Source of the DNA: Pseudomonas sp. Irchel s3b2
GTDB lineage: Bacteria > Pseudomonadota > Gammaproteobacteria > Pseudomonadales > Pseudomonadaceae
DNA length: 64,000 nucleotides
Direction of reading: 5' to 3'
NCBI RefSeq assembly: GCF_900187445.1
Contig: NZ_FYEB01000021.1
Span: 24,480 to 88,479 of the forward strand
The position numbers and the translations under genes were made by a program. The notes below the pieces were generated by a model that was not told the origin of the DNA, did no database searches, and saw only the letters and a list, made by a program, of their open reading frames with translations. Below are positions 8,626 through 18,111 of the stretch, in pieces; the stretch's first letter is position 1, and each line of letters begins with the position of its first letter.

Positions 8626-10077
8626 ATGCACCCACACTTGATCAAATTACTCAGCCTGTCGGCCCTGACCGCGGGCATTCTCGCGGCCAGCACTGGCGTA
8701 CGTGCCGAAGACGCCAAAGCACCCAGCTTCAAGGCCGAGGATTGCTGCAATCTGTGCCCGGCAGCCCACGACGCGAAGAACTACACCACCCGCTATCAGC
8801 AGAACTTCACCACGCTGGTGCAGGCGCAAGGCGATTGGCTGTTCCGTACGCAAGAAGACTTGCGCACCGAGTTCGACACCACCCCCGCCGGCTACAAACG
8901 CATGAAGCAACTGCACGATGCGTTCAAGAGCAAAGGCGTGGAATTGGTCATCGTTTACCAGCCGACCCGTGGCCTGGTGAACCGCAACAAACTCAACCCG
9001 GCGGAAAAGGCCAGCTACGACTTTGACAAGGCGTTGAGGAACTACAAGACCATGCTCGGGCGTTTCGCGCAGATGGGTTACGTGGTCCCGGACCTGTCGC
9101 CGCTGACCAACGAATCGCTGCCCGAGACCCTGCCGGCTCACGATTTCTATTTCCGCGGCGACCAGCACTGGACGCCGTACGGCGCCCAGCGCACAGCTAA
9201 AATTGTCGCCGAGAAGGTCAAGCAATTGCCGGCCTTCGCCGACGTTCCCAAGCGTGAATTCGAGACCCATAAGTCGGGTCGCATGGGCAAGACCGGAACG
9301 TTACACAACATGGCTGGTCAACTCTGTGGCACCAGCTACGCGATCCAGTACATGGATCAGTTCACCACCGAGCCCAAAGGCGAAGCGGGCGATGGCGATC
9401 TGTTCAGTGATTCCGGCAATCCGGAAATCACCCTGGTCGGCACCAGCCACAGTGGCAAGAACTACAACTTCGCCGGTTTCCTCGAAGAGGCCATCGGCGC
9501 CGACATCCTCAACGTGGCGTTCCCCGGTGGTGGCTTCGAAGGTTCGATGCTGCAGTACCTGGGCAGCGAAGAGTTCCAGACCAAACCACCGAAAATCCTC
9601 ATCTGGGAATTCTCGCCACTTTATCGCCTCGATCAGGAAACCATCTACCGCCAGATGATGGCGCTGCTGGACAACGGCTGCGAAGGCAAAGAGGCACAGA
9701 TGAGCGCCAGCGCCACGCTGAAGCCGGGCAAAAACGAATTGATGGTCAACAGCAAGAACCTGGACCTGCGCAACAGCAGCCACCAGGTCGATATCCGCTT
9801 CGCCGACACCTCGGTGAAAACCTTGCAAGCCACCCTCTGGTACATGAATGGTCGCCACGAGGACATCAAGATCGACAAACCGGAAACCTCCGACACCGAC
9901 GGGCGTTTCGCCTTCGAGTTGCGCACGGACGAAGACTGGGCCTCGCAGAATCTGCTGGCCGTCGAAGTCCAGGGACCTGAAAAAGCAGGCACCGCGCCGC
10001 AGAAAGTCGAAGCGAAAATCTGCAAACGCAACGTGTTCTCCGGCAACGGGCAGCGTACCGCTCAAGCCGGGCAATGA
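8626..10077 (+). CDS. algX: Alginate O-acetyltransferase AlgX, SGNH-type
   Basis: Periplasmic enzyme that binds alginate and transfers acetyl groups to mannuronate, and a member of the secretion complex. A signal peptide ends at about GVRAE. The SGNH/AlgJ-like catalytic residues are visible: D179 and H181 in FRGDQHWTPYG and S274 in LVGTSHSGKN, a constant five-residue offset from the numbers remembered for P. aeruginosa. Cysteines near the N-terminus (EDCCNLC) and a C-terminal carbohydrate-binding module (about 345-475) fit the family. The ATG of the longer algL frame overlaps its stop. Confidence 0.95.
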   Translation: MHPHLIKLLSLSALTAGILAASTGVRAEDAKAPSFKAEDCCNLCPAAHDAKNYTTRYQQNFTTLVQAQGDWLFRTQEDLRTEFDTTPAGYKRMKQLHDAFKSKGVELVIVYQPTRGLVNRNKLNPAEKASYDFDKALRNYKTMLGRFAQMGYVVPDLSPLTNESLPETLPAHDFYFRGDQHWTPYGAQRTAKIVAEKVKQLPAFADVPKREFETHKSGRMGKTGTLHNMAGQLCGTSYAIQYMDQFTTEPKGEAGDGDLFSDSGNPEITLVGTSHSGKNYNFAGFLEEAIGADILNVAFPGGGFEGSMLQYLGSEEFQTKPPKILIWEFSPLYRLDQETIYRQMMALLDNGCEGKEAQMSASATLKPGKNELMVNSKNLDLRNSSHQVDIRFADTSVKTLQATLWYMNGRHEDIKIDKPETSDTDGRFAFELRTDEDWASQNLLAVEVQGPEKAGTAPQKVEAKICKRNVFSGNGQRTAQAGQ

Positions 10078-10088
10078 GGTCACCTCTT

Positions 10089-11222
10089 ATGAACTGCATG
10101 CACACCCGAACGCTGAAACGAATGCTCGCGCCGTCCCTGCTGACGCTGGCGATGTTCGCCGGCGCCACGCAGGCCGCCGCGCCACTGCGCCCGCCACAGG
10201 GTTACTTCGCGCCAATTGAAAAAGTCAAAACCGGCGACAAGAGTGAACGTTGTGATGCGGTGCCAACGCCCTATACCGGCGCCCTGCAATTTCGCAGCAA
10301 ATACGAAGGCTCCGACAAGGCCCGTTCGACCCTGAACGAAGCATCGGAAAAAGCTTTCCGCGAGGCCACCGCCGACATCACCAAGATCGAACGCGGCATC
10401 AGCAAACAAGTGATGCAGTTCATGCGCGACGGTCGCCCGGAACAACTGGAATGCACCCTCAACTGGTTAACCGCCTGGGCCAAGGCTGATGCATTGATGT
10501 CCAAGGACTTCAACCACACCGGCAAGTCCATGCGCAAATGGGCGTTGGGTAGCATGGCTTCGTCCTATGTCCGCCTGAAGTTCTCTGATTCGCGTCCGCT
10601 GGCCAATCACCAGCAAGAGGCGCAGGTGATCGAAGCCTGGTTCAGCAAAATGGCTGATCAGGTGGTTAGCGATTGGGACAACCTGCCACTCGAGCAAACC
10701 AACAACCATTCGTACTGGGCCGCCTGGTCGGTGATGGCCACCTCGGTCGCCACCAACCGCCGCGACCTGTTCGACTGGGCCGTCAAGGAATACAAGGTCG
10801 GCATCAATCAGGTCGACGCCCAAGGCTTCCTGCCCAACGAGCTCAAGCGCCAGCAACGCGCCCTCGCCTATCACAACTATGCCCTGCCGCCGCTGGCGAT
10901 GATCGCCAGTTTCGCCCAGGTCAACGGTGTCGATTTGCGTCAGGAAAATAACGGCGCCTTGAAACGCCTGGGTGATCGCGTGCTTGCAGGCGTGGAAGAC
11001 CCGGATGAATTCGAGGAGAAGAACGGCAAGGACCAGGACATGACGGACCTGAAAGTCGACTCGAAATTTGCCTGGCTCGAGCCGTTCTGCTCGCTCTACA
11101 CCTGCACGCCGGATGTGCTGGCGCAGAAACACAAAATGCAGCCGTTCAAGACCTTCCGCCTCGGTGGGGATTTGACCAAGGTCTACGACCCGGCCAGCGC
11201 AAAAGGCAACAAAGGCTCTTAG
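10089..11222 (+). CDS. algL: Periplasmic alginate lyase
   Basis: Polysaccharide lyase family 5 enzyme that degrades alginate stranded in the periplasm. A signal peptide ends ATQAAA, and the active-site motif TNNHSYWAAW is present (N206/H207 in this numbering). The start at 10089 (MNCMHTRTLKRML) has GAGG nine bases upstream; the ATG at 10074 overlaps the algX stop without good spacing. 377 residues is about the family length. A palindromic repeat follows before algI. Confidence 0.94.
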   Translation: MNCMHTRTLKRMLAPSLLTLAMFAGATQAAAPLRPPQGYFAPIEKVKTGDKSERCDAVPTPYTGALQFRSKYEGSDKARSTLNEASEKAFREATADITKIERGISKQVMQFMRDGRPEQLECTLNWLTAWAKADALMSKDFNHTGKSMRKWALGSMASSYVRLKFSDSRPLANHQQEAQVIEAWFSKMADQVVSDWDNLPLEQTNNHSYWAAWSVMATSVATNRRDLFDWAVKEYKVGINQVDAQGFLPNELKRQQRALAYHNYALPPLAMIASFAQVNGVDLRQENNGALKRLGDRVLAGVEDPDEFEEKNGKDQDMTDLKVDSKFAWLEPFCSLYTCTPDVLAQKHKMQPFKTFRLGGDLTKVYDPASAKGNKGS

Positions 11223-11226
11223 GGTT

Positions 11227-11337
11227 GATCGTTCCCACGCTCCTCGTGGGAATGCAGCCCGTGACGCTCCGCGTCACATGCCGAAGCGGACGCAGAGCGT
11301 CCAGTGAGGCATTCCCACGCAGAGCGTGGGAACGATC
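11227..11337. repeat. 111-bp palindromic MITE-like repeat between algL and algI
   Basis: The termini GATCGTTCCCACGC and GCGTGGGAACGATC are perfect 14-base inverted repeats. Inside are further palindromic modules: CGTGACGCTCCGCGTCAC and GGACGCAGAGCGTCC. I recognise this as a common dispersed intergenic repeat of fluorescent pseudomonads. It carries no ORF and sits in the widest gap of the operon before algI. Confidence 0.75.
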
Positions 11338-11414
11338 GTAACTCTCCAGATTTTCGTGGGGGGTTTGGGGGGGCCGTTGGCCCTTGACTGTTGGTTAAAC
11401 ATGGAGAGATCGGG

Positions 11415-12980
11415 ATGGTATTTTCATCCAACGTGTTCCTGTTTCTGTTCTTGCCGATCTTTCTCGGCATGTACTACCTGAGCGGAATACGCTATCGCAA
11501 CTTGCTGCTGCTGATTGCCAGCTACGTGTTCTACGCCTGGTGGCGTGTGGACTTCCTTGCGCTGTTCGCAGCCGTCACGCTGTGGAACTACTGGATCGGC
11601 CTGAAAGTCGGTGCGGCAGGCGTTCGGACCAAACCGGCCCAGCGCTGGCTGCTCCTGGGCGTGGGCATCGACCTGTGCATCCTCGGCTACTTCAAGTACG
11701 CCAACTTCGGCGTCGACAGCATCAACGCGATGATGACCTCGGTCGGTTTGTCGCCGTTCATCCTGACCCACGTGCTGTTGCCGATCGGAATCTCGTTCTA
11801 CATCTTCGAGTCCATCAGCTACATCATCGATGTCTACCGCGGTGACACCCCGGCAACCCGCAACCTGATCGACTTTGCCGCTTTCGTGGCGATCTTCCCG
11901 CACCTGATCGCAGGTCCGGTATTGCGCTTCCGCGATCTCGCCGACCAGTTCAACAACCGCACCCATACCCTCGACAAGTTCTCCGAGGGTTGCACGCGGT
12001 TCATGCAGGGGTTCATCAAGAAAGTCTTCATCGCCGACACCCTGGCGGTGGTGGCCGACCATTGCTTCGCCTTGCAGAACCCGACCACGGGCGACGCCTG
12101 GCTCGGCGCCCTGGCTTATACCGCGCAGCTGTACTTCGACTTCTCCGGCTACAGCGACATGGCGATTGGTCTGGGCTTGATGATGGGTTTCCGCTTCATG
12201 GAAAACTTCAAACAGCCGTACATCAGCCAGTCGATCACCGAGTTCTGGCGGCGCTGGCACATCAGCCTGTCGACCTGGTTGCGTGACTATCTGTACATCA
12301 CCCTCGGCGGTAACCGTAAAGGCACGCTGATGACCTATCGCAACCTGTTCCTGACCATGCTGCTCGGTGGTCTGTGGCACGGCGCGAACATCACCTACAT
12401 CATCTGGGGTGCGTGGCATGGCATGTGGCTGGCGATCGAAAAAGCCATCGGCCTGAACACTTCGCCGCGCAGCTTCAACCCGGTCCGTTGGGCCTTGACG
12501 TTCCTGCTGGTGGTGATGGGTTGGGTGATCTTCCGCGCAGAAAACCTGCACGTCGCCGGTCGTATGTACGGCGCGATGTTCAGCTTCGGCGACTGGTCGC
12601 TGTCGGAACTCAACCAGGCCAGCCTCACTGGTCTGCAAGTGGCGACCCTGGTGGTGGCTTACGCAACCCTGGCGTTCTTCGGTCTGCGTGATTTCTACAG
12701 CAACCAGCCGCCGGTCAAGACCAAGCCTGCCGCGAACACCGAGACCGATGGTCCTGCCGCGGCTACGCCTGGAATGATCAAAGCCGTACCGGGCGACAAC
12801 CCGGCCAGCATCCACGAACCGGGTTACACCGTCGGCGTTGAAGCGACTGTGCAACCGGCCTACTGGACCGCTGACTGGTCCCGTTACGTGATGCGCGCCC
12901 TGGTACTGCTGCTGTTTATCGCCTCGATTCTCAAACTCTCGGCGCAAAGCTTCTCGCCGTTCCTTTACTTCCAGTTCTGA
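11415..12980 (+). CDS. algI: Alginate O-acetylation membrane protein (MBOAT)
   Basis: Polytopic membrane-bound O-acyltransferase thought to pass acetyl groups across the inner membrane to AlgJ/AlgX. The MBOAT signature is clear: WRRWHISLSTWLRDYLY, then LLGGLWHGANITYIIWG with the conserved histidine at residue 322, the same number as remembered for P. aeruginosa. The start at 11415 (MVFSSNVFLFLFLPIF) has GGAGAG six bases upstream; the frame also runs from ATG 11391. The loop before the last transmembrane helix (about 430-490) is proline/alanine-rich. Confidence 0.96.
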   Translation: MVFSSNVFLFLFLPIFLGMYYLSGIRYRNLLLLIASYVFYAWWRVDFLALFAAVTLWNYWIGLKVGAAGVRTKPAQRWLLLGVGIDLCILGYFKYANFGVDSINAMMTSVGLSPFILTHVLLPIGISFYIFESISYIIDVYRGDTPATRNLIDFAAFVAIFPHLIAGPVLRFRDLADQFNNRTHTLDKFSEGCTRFMQGFIKKVFIADTLAVVADHCFALQNPTTGDAWLGALAYTAQLYFDFSGYSDMAIGLGLMMGFRFMENFKQPYISQSITEFWRRWHISLSTWLRDYLYITLGGNRKGTLMTYRNLFLTMLLGGLWHGANITYIIWGAWHGMWLAIEKAIGLNTSPRSFNPVRWALTFLLVVMGWVIFRAENLHVAGRMYGAMFSFGDWSLSELNQASLTGLQVATLVVAYATLAFFGLRDFYSNQPPVKTKPAANTETDGPAAATPGMIKAVPGDNPASIHEPGYTVGVEATVQPAYWTADWSRYVMRALVLLLFIASILKLSAQSFSPFLYFQF

Positions 12981-12991
12981 GGGATCTGACT

Positions 12992-14167
12992 ATGACCCGC
13001 TCATTACGCATCTTCTACATCGCCCTGTTCATGGTGACCTTGTTGGCCTTGGGCGTGTGGTCGGTACGCAGCTTCTTCGGCTTCAGTACCAACGCCGATG
13101 CGACCGTGCTCAACGGTCGCTGGAGCAAAGCCGTCGAGACGCACTACGACGACGAGTTCCCGATCAAGCGCTTGGGCACCAATCTTTGGGCTGCCCTGGA
13201 TTTCAAACTGTTCAACGAAGGTCGTCCGGGCGTGGTGCTCGGTCGCGATCAGTGGCTCTACAGCGATGAAGAGTTCCACCCGATCGTCAACGAAGAGTTG
13301 AACCTGCAAGGCAACTACGCGCTGGTCGAAGGCGTGCGCCAGACCTTGAAAAAGCAAGGCGTGCAATTGGTGATGGCGATTGTTCCGGCCAAGACGCGTC
13401 TGTACCCGGAACATCTGGGTGAAGTGAAGCCGGCGAGTATCCACGCCAATCTGTACAAGGACTTCCACGCTCGTGTCGCGGCCACCAAGATCCTCGCCCC
13501 TGACCTGCTCGGCCCGCTGCAAAAGGGCAAGCAAGACGGTCAGCAAGTGTTCCTGCGCACCGACACCCACTGGACCCCGGAAGGCGCGCAAATCGCTGCC
13601 CAGACCCTGGCCAAAACCATTGCCGACAAGGCTCCGCTCAGCGGCGAACCGCAAAATTTCGTCACCGAACCTGCGGAGAAGGTGACGCACAAGGGTGACC
13701 TGCGGTTGTTCCTGCCGCTCGACCCGCTGTTCGAAAACCTGATGCCGGCCCAAGAGCCTTTGCAGAAGCGCAACACCGTGGCTGCGCAAGATCAGCCTGC
13801 CGGTGACGACGCCCTGTTCGCCAACACTGAAGTGCCGGTGGCCCTGATCGGCACCAGTTACAGCGCCAACCCGAACTGGAACTTCATCGGTGCGCTGAAA
13901 GAGGCACTGCACAGCGACGTGGTCAGCTACGCCGAAGACGGCCATGGCCCGATTCTGCCGATGCTCAGCTACCTGAAAAGCGACGCCTTCAAGAACAGCC
14001 CGCCACAAGTGCTGATCTGGGAGTTCCCTGAACGATATCTGCCTGTGAACAACGAAATCGGTGACGCCGACCCGCAGTGGGTCGCAGAGCTTAAACAAGC
14101 CGGCGCACGCCAACAAAACGTAGCTGCAAACACTAAATCCGAGACGCCCGACCGGGCGCAAAACTGA
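12992..14167 (+). CDS. algJ: Alginate O-acetyltransferase AlgJ
   Basis: Membrane-anchored periplasmic SGNH-like acetylesterase/transferase that relays acetyl groups between AlgI and AlgX. An N-terminal signal-anchor (about 5-27) is followed by the AlgX/AlgJ domain with D191 and H193 in LRTDTHWTPEG and S289 in LIGTSYSANP. The 391-residue length is normal. The C-terminal tail (KSETPDRAQN) is low-complexity. It lies 11 bases after algI and 15 before algF. Confidence 0.95.
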   Translation: MTRSLRIFYIALFMVTLLALGVWSVRSFFGFSTNADATVLNGRWSKAVETHYDDEFPIKRLGTNLWAALDFKLFNEGRPGVVLGRDQWLYSDEEFHPIVNEELNLQGNYALVEGVRQTLKKQGVQLVMAIVPAKTRLYPEHLGEVKPASIHANLYKDFHARVAATKILAPDLLGPLQKGKQDGQQVFLRTDTHWTPEGAQIAAQTLAKTIADKAPLSGEPQNFVTEPAEKVTHKGDLRLFLPLDPLFENLMPAQEPLQKRNTVAAQDQPAGDDALFANTEVPVALIGTSYSANPNWNFIGALKEALHSDVVSYAEDGHGPILPMLSYLKSDAFKNSPPQVLIWEFPERYLPVNNEIGDADPQWVAELKQAGARQQNVAANTKSETPDRAQN

Positions 14168-14182
14168 AAGAGAGGTACTTCC

Positions 14183-14848
14183 ATGACTTTCACTACTACT
14201 CCTCGCCGTCTCGCTGCTCGCTCCATCAAGGCAGTTGCCCTTGTCGCCGGCATGAGCGTCCTGTCGATTCAGGCCTTTGCCGGTGACGCCGCGCTCTACG
14301 GCCCGACCGCACCGAAAGGTTCGAGCTTTGTGCGTATCTACAACGCCAGCAATGCTGAAGTCAGCGCCACTGTTGGCACCACCAACCTGAGTGAAGTCGC
14401 GCCGCTGTCCAGCAGCGACTTCAGCTTCATGCCGGGCGGCGATTACAGCGCCAAGGTCGGCAGCCAGACCCTGCCGGTGAAACTGGCCAGCGACCACTAT
14501 TACACCCTGGTCAACAACGCCAGCGGCACGCCGCAACTGATCGAAGAACCACCGTTCAAGAACAAGCAGAAATCCCTGGTGCGCGTGCAGAACCTCAGCG
14601 ACAAGGCCCTGACCCTGAAAACCGCCGACGGCAAGACCGAGGTGGTCCCGTCTGTGGCAGCCAAGGGCCGTGGCGAACGTGAAATCAACCCGGTGAAAGT
14701 CAGCCTGGCGCTGTACGACGGCGCCACCAAAGTCGGCGACCTGAAACCGGTTGCCCTGGAACGCGGTGAAGCCGCGGTGCTGTACGTCACCGGTAGCGGC
14801 AGCAGCCTGTCGCCAGTCTGGGTCAAGCGCCCGGTGTCGACGCGCTAA
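14183..14848 (+). CDS. algF: Alginate O-acetylation accessory protein AlgF
   Basis: Small periplasmic protein needed for alginate acetylation, probably an adaptor between AlgJ and AlgX. A signal peptide of about 35 residues ends QAFAG, followed by GDAALYGPTAPKGSSFVRIY and two beta-sandwich-like halves. No catalytic motif is visible, as expected. 221 residues is the usual length. The site AGAGAGG lies just upstream of the ATG. Confidence 0.94.
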   Translation: MTFTTTPRRLAARSIKAVALVAGMSVLSIQAFAGDAALYGPTAPKGSSFVRIYNASNAEVSATVGTTNLSEVAPLSSSDFSFMPGGDYSAKVGSQTLPVKLASDHYYTLVNNASGTPQLIEEPPFKNKQKSLVRVQNLSDKALTLKTADGKTEVVPSVAAKGRGEREINPVKVSLALYDGATKVGDLKPVALERGEAAVLYVTGSGSSLSPVWVKRPVSTR

Positions 14849-14876
14849 CACCTTTACCGGATTGCTGACCGCCCCC

Positions 14877-14941
14877 TGTAGGAGCTGGCTTGCCAGCGAC
14901 GGCGTCCTCAAGGCCCCTTCGCCGGCAAGCCGGCTCCTACA
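14877..14941. repeat. REP pair between algF and algA
   Basis: TGTAGGAGCTGGCTTGCCAGCG on the left faces CGCCGGCAAGCCGGCTCCTACA on the right, forming a near-perfect hairpin. It could attenuate or stabilise the transcript between algF and algA, where the gap is 189 bases. Confidence 0.75.
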
Positions 14942-15037
14942 AAAGGAATGAGTCAAGCATTCGGACACGGAACAAGAACAAGAGTGAAACGACAGAACGC
15001 AGTAGCTCTAACCAATCGATTTTGAAGGAGTAACAAC

Positions 15038-16489
15038 ATGATTCCGGTGATCTTGTCAGGTGGTAGCGGCTCACGTCTTTGGCCGCTTTCGCGTAAGCAA
15101 TTCCCCAAGCAATTCCTCGCCCTGACCGGCGAACACACGCTGTTCCAGCAAACCCTGGAACGCCTGGTGTTCGAAGGCATGGATACCCCGATCGTGGTCT
15201 GCAACAAAGATCACCGCTTCATCGTCAACGAGCAGCTGAGTGCCCGCAACCTGGACACCCAGCGCATCCTGATGGAACCCTTCGGCCGCAACACCGCACC
15301 GGCAGTGGCCCTGACCGCGATGATGCTGGTCAATGAAGGTCGCGACGAGTTGATGCTGGTGCTGCCGGCCGACCACGTGCTGGAAGACCAGAAAGCCCTG
15401 CAACGCGCACTGGCCCTGGCCACTGTGGCAGCCGAGCGTGGCGAGATGGTGCTGTTCGGCGTGCCGGCGACCAAGCCGGAAACCGGTTACGGCTACATCA
15501 AGTCCACCAACGATGCCCTGCTGCCGGAAGGCGTCAGCCGTGTCTCGCACTTCGTCGAAAAACCCGACGTGAAACGCGCCACCGAATTCGTCCAGTCCGG
15601 TGGTTACTTCTGGAACAGCGGCATGTTCCTGTTCCGCGCCAGTCGTTTCCTAGAAGAACTGAAAAAACACGATCCGGACATCTACGACACCTGCATGCTG
15701 ACGCTGGAACGTAGCGCACAGGATGCTGACACTGTCGATATTGACCCTGCCACCTTCGCCTGCTGCCCGGACAATTCCATCGACTACTCGGTGATGGAAA
15801 AAACCCAGCGCGCCTGCGTGGTACCGCTGACCGCAGGCTGGAGCGATGTCGGTTGCTGGTCGTCGCTGTGGGAGGTCAATGAAAAAGACGCCAACGGTAA
15901 CGTCACCAAGGGCGATGTGGTCATCCAGGACAGCAAAAACTGCATGATCCACGGCAACGGCAAACTGGTGTCGGTGATCGGCCTGGAAAACATCGTAGTC
16001 GTCGAAACCAAGGACGCCATGATGATCGCCCACAAGGACAAGGTCCAAGGCGTCAAACAGATGGTCAACACCCTCAATGAACAGGGCCGCAGCGAAACCC
16101 AGACCCACTGCGAAGTCTATCGTCCGTGGGGCTCCTACGACTCGGTGGACATGGGCGGCCGCTTCCAGGTCAAGCGCATCTCGGTCAAACCGGGCGCGTG
16201 CCTGTCGCTGCAGATGCACCACCACCGCGCCGAACACTGGATCGTGGTCAGCGGCACCGCCGAAGTGACCTGCGACGAAAACGTGTTCCTGCTCACTGAA
16301 AACCAGTCGACCTACATCCCGATCGCCTCGGTCCACCGCTTGCGCAATCCAGGCAAGATCCCGCTGGAAATCATCGAAGTGCAATCGGGCAGCTATCTGG
16401 GTGAAGACGATATCGAGCGGTTTGAAGATATCTACGGTCGCTCCACCCCGATCGAACGTGGCGTGTCGGTGAAAACCATCGTGCAGTAA
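15038..16489 (+). CDS. algA: Bifunctional mannose-6-phosphate isomerase / GDP-mannose pyrophosphorylase
   Basis: Supplies GDP-mannose for alginate from fructose-6-phosphate (isomerase step) and mannose-1-phosphate plus GTP (pyrophosphorylase step). The N-terminal nucleotidyltransferase domain has LSGGSGSRLWPLSRKQFPKQ, VLPADH and FVEKPD; the C-terminal cupin (type II PMI) has LQMHHHRAEHW. 483 residues is standard. GAAGGAG lies ten bases before the ATG. It is the last gene of the operon and is followed by a strong terminator. Confidence 0.96.
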   Translation: MIPVILSGGSGSRLWPLSRKQFPKQFLALTGEHTLFQQTLERLVFEGMDTPIVVCNKDHRFIVNEQLSARNLDTQRILMEPFGRNTAPAVALTAMMLVNEGRDELMLVLPADHVLEDQKALQRALALATVAAERGEMVLFGVPATKPETGYGYIKSTNDALLPEGVSRVSHFVEKPDVKRATEFVQSGGYFWNSGMFLFRASRFLEELKKHDPDIYDTCMLTLERSAQDADTVDIDPATFACCPDNSIDYSVMEKTQRACVVPLTAGWSDVGCWSSLWEVNEKDANGNVTKGDVVIQDSKNCMIHGNGKLVSVIGLENIVVVETKDAMMIAHKDKVQGVKQMVNTLNEQGRSETQTHCEVYRPWGSYDSVDMGGRFQVKRISVKPGACLSLQMHHHRAEHWIVVSGTAEVTCDENVFLLTENQSTYIPIASVHRLRNPGKIPLEIIEVQSGSYLGEDDIERFEDIYGRSTPIERGVSVKTIVQ

Positions 16490-16506
16490 CGTTCAGTAAG
16501 ACCTTA

Positions 16507-16566
16507 AGCCCCCGTCCAGCCCGCTGCGTTCCCTATCCGCAGTGGGTTGGGCGGGGGCTTTTTTTT
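16507..16566 (+). terminator. Rho-independent terminator of the alginate operon
   Basis: A long GC-rich stem (AGCCCCCG...CCCGCTGCG paired with CGCAGTGGG...CGGGGGCT, with minor mismatches) is followed immediately by eight T residues. It begins about 18 bases after the algA stop codon. Confidence 0.9.
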
Positions 16567-16592
16567 AGGTTTTTTGTTGCCTCAACTGGCCT

Positions 16593-16686
16593 CATCGCGA
16601 GCAGGCTCGCTCCCACAGGGGGTTTGCGTCGTTCACCGAATCAGAGTCCGAACTCGGTCAATGTAGGAGCGAGCCTGCTCGCGATG
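16593..16686. repeat. REP pair after the alginate operon
   Basis: CATCGCGAGCAGGCTCGCTCCCACA and GTAGGAGCGAGCCTGCTCGCGATG face each other across about 45 bases: the GAGCGAGCCTGCTCGCGA family of Pseudomonas REPs in inverted orientation. Confidence 0.8.
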
Positions 16687-16777
16687 GGGCCTGACCAGCC
16701 GCCGCTGAATGAATGACCATCGCCAATTCCACCTACGCTTAGGTAGGATGCTCTTTCCCTTCCCGAGGTTTCGCGTC

Positions 16778-17242
16778 ATGTTCATCGGCGTCCTGCTGGT
16801 CATTACCTGGCTGATCCTGCTGCTGCGCTATCCGGCCAAGGCTGTCCCGGTGTCCATGGCGGCCGCCGTCGGATTGGGCTTGGTGGCGATGTGGGTGTTC
16901 TGGCTGGACACCCGCGAGGTCAAGCAACTGGCGCGCCTTGAGCTGCGCATCACCTACGCGCCCGAACACTGTCCAGCGGATCGCCCCTTGAAGCTGACGA
17001 TGAACAACGGCAACGATGTGCCGCTGACCGAACTGCGCTGGCGCATCGCCGCTTATGCACCGGGCGATACGGTCAATCTGGCTGACAATCAATACGCCGC
17101 ACCGCGCTATCGCGGCCCCGGCGAATTGCAGGCCGGCGGCAATTGGGAGGACTGTTTGCCAATGCCGCCCCTGCGCCCCGGTTATCGCCCGCAAACCCTG
17201 GAGTTTCGCGCCGAGCGTTTGCAGGGTAGTTTCTCCGACTGA
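16778..17242 (+). CDS. Conserved hypothetical membrane protein
   Basis: Two closely spaced hydrophobic segments at the N-terminus (MFIGVLLVITWLILLL and VGLGLVAMWVFWL) precede a roughly 100-residue strand-rich soluble domain with LELRITYAPEHCPADRPLKL and ELRWRIAAYAPGD, which reads like a beta-sandwich anchored to the inner membrane. The start at 16778 has GAGG ten bases upstream and gives 154 residues; the frame is open from 16709, but the extra N-terminal part looks non-coding. It lies 30 bases before an SDR gene and may share a transcript. I do not recognise a function. Confidence 0.7.
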   Translation: MFIGVLLVITWLILLLRYPAKAVPVSMAAAVGLGLVAMWVFWLDTREVKQLARLELRITYAPEHCPADRPLKLTMNNGNDVPLTELRWRIAAYAPGDTVNLADNQYAAPRYRGPGELQAGGNWEDCLPMPPLRPGYRPQTLEFRAERLQGSFSD

Positions 17243-17272
17243 TCCCTTTTCTTTTGCACAAGGACCGCGCCC

Positions 17273-18097
17273 ATGCCCATTGCGTTGATTACCGGTTGCT
17301 CCAGCGGCATTGGCCGTGCCCTCGCCGATGCCTTCAAAGGTGCCGGTTACGAAGTCTGGGCCAGCGCCCGCAAGGCTGAAGACGTAGCCGCTTTAACCGC
17401 CGCCGGGTTCACCGCCGTGCAACTGGATGTGAACGATGGTCCGGCACTCGAACAACTGAGCGAGCGGATCAATCAGCAGCGCGGCGGCCTCGATGTGCTG
17501 ATCAACAACGCCGGTTATGGCGCCATGGGGCCGCTGCTCGATGGCGGTGTGCCGGCCATGCAGCGCCAATTCGAAACCAATGTGTTTGCGATCGTCGGCG
17601 TCACTCGCGCGATGTTCCCGGTGCTGCGTCGCGCCAGGGGCCTGGTAGTGAACATCGGCAGCGTGTCCGGAGTTCTGGTCACGCCGTTTGCCGGCGCCTA
17701 CTGCGCCTCGAAAGCTGCGGTGCATGCCTTGAGCGATGCATTGCGCATGGAACTGGCGCCGTTTGGCGTGCGGGTCATGGAAGTTCAGCCGGGAGCCATT
17801 GCTTCCAGTTTCGCCAAGAATGCCGGCAATGAGGCTGAGCAACTGATCACCGAGCACTCGCCGTGGTGGCCGCTGCGCGAAGGTATTCGTGCGCGGGCCA
17901 AGGCGTCTCAGGATAAGCCGACCCCAGCCAGTGAGTTTGCGGCCGGGTTGCTCAAGGCTGTGCAGCAGAGCAAGCCGCCGCGTCTGGTGCGTTTGGGTAA
18001 CGGCAGCCGGGCATTGCCGTTGATGGCGGGGTTGTTGCCCAAGGGATTGCTGGAGTCGGGTTTGATGAAGCGGTTCGGGTTGCGCGGGCAGCTTTGA
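17273..18097 (+). CDS. Short-chain dehydrogenase/reductase (classical SDR)
   Basis: NAD(P)-dependent oxidoreductase of unknown substrate. The classical SDR marks are in order: TGCSSGIGRAL cofactor motif at residues 8-18, NNAGYG, the catalytic serine region NIGSVSGV, and YCASK (Tyr/Lys pair). 274 residues with a C-terminal extension after the Rossmann core resembles retinol-dehydrogenase/YbbO-type SDRs. The upstream membrane protein ends 30 bases before its ATG. Confidence 0.88.
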   Translation: MPIALITGCSSGIGRALADAFKGAGYEVWASARKAEDVAALTAAGFTAVQLDVNDGPALEQLSERINQQRGGLDVLINNAGYGAMGPLLDGGVPAMQRQFETNVFAIVGVTRAMFPVLRRARGLVVNIGSVSGVLVTPFAGAYCASKAAVHALSDALRMELAPFGVRVMEVQPGAIASSFAKNAGNEAEQLITEHSPWWPLREGIRARAKASQDKPTPASEFAAGLLKAVQQSKPPRLVRLGNGSRALPLMAGLLPKGLLESGLMKRFGLRGQL

Positions 18098-18111
18098 GAC
18101 CGGGTTGACGC

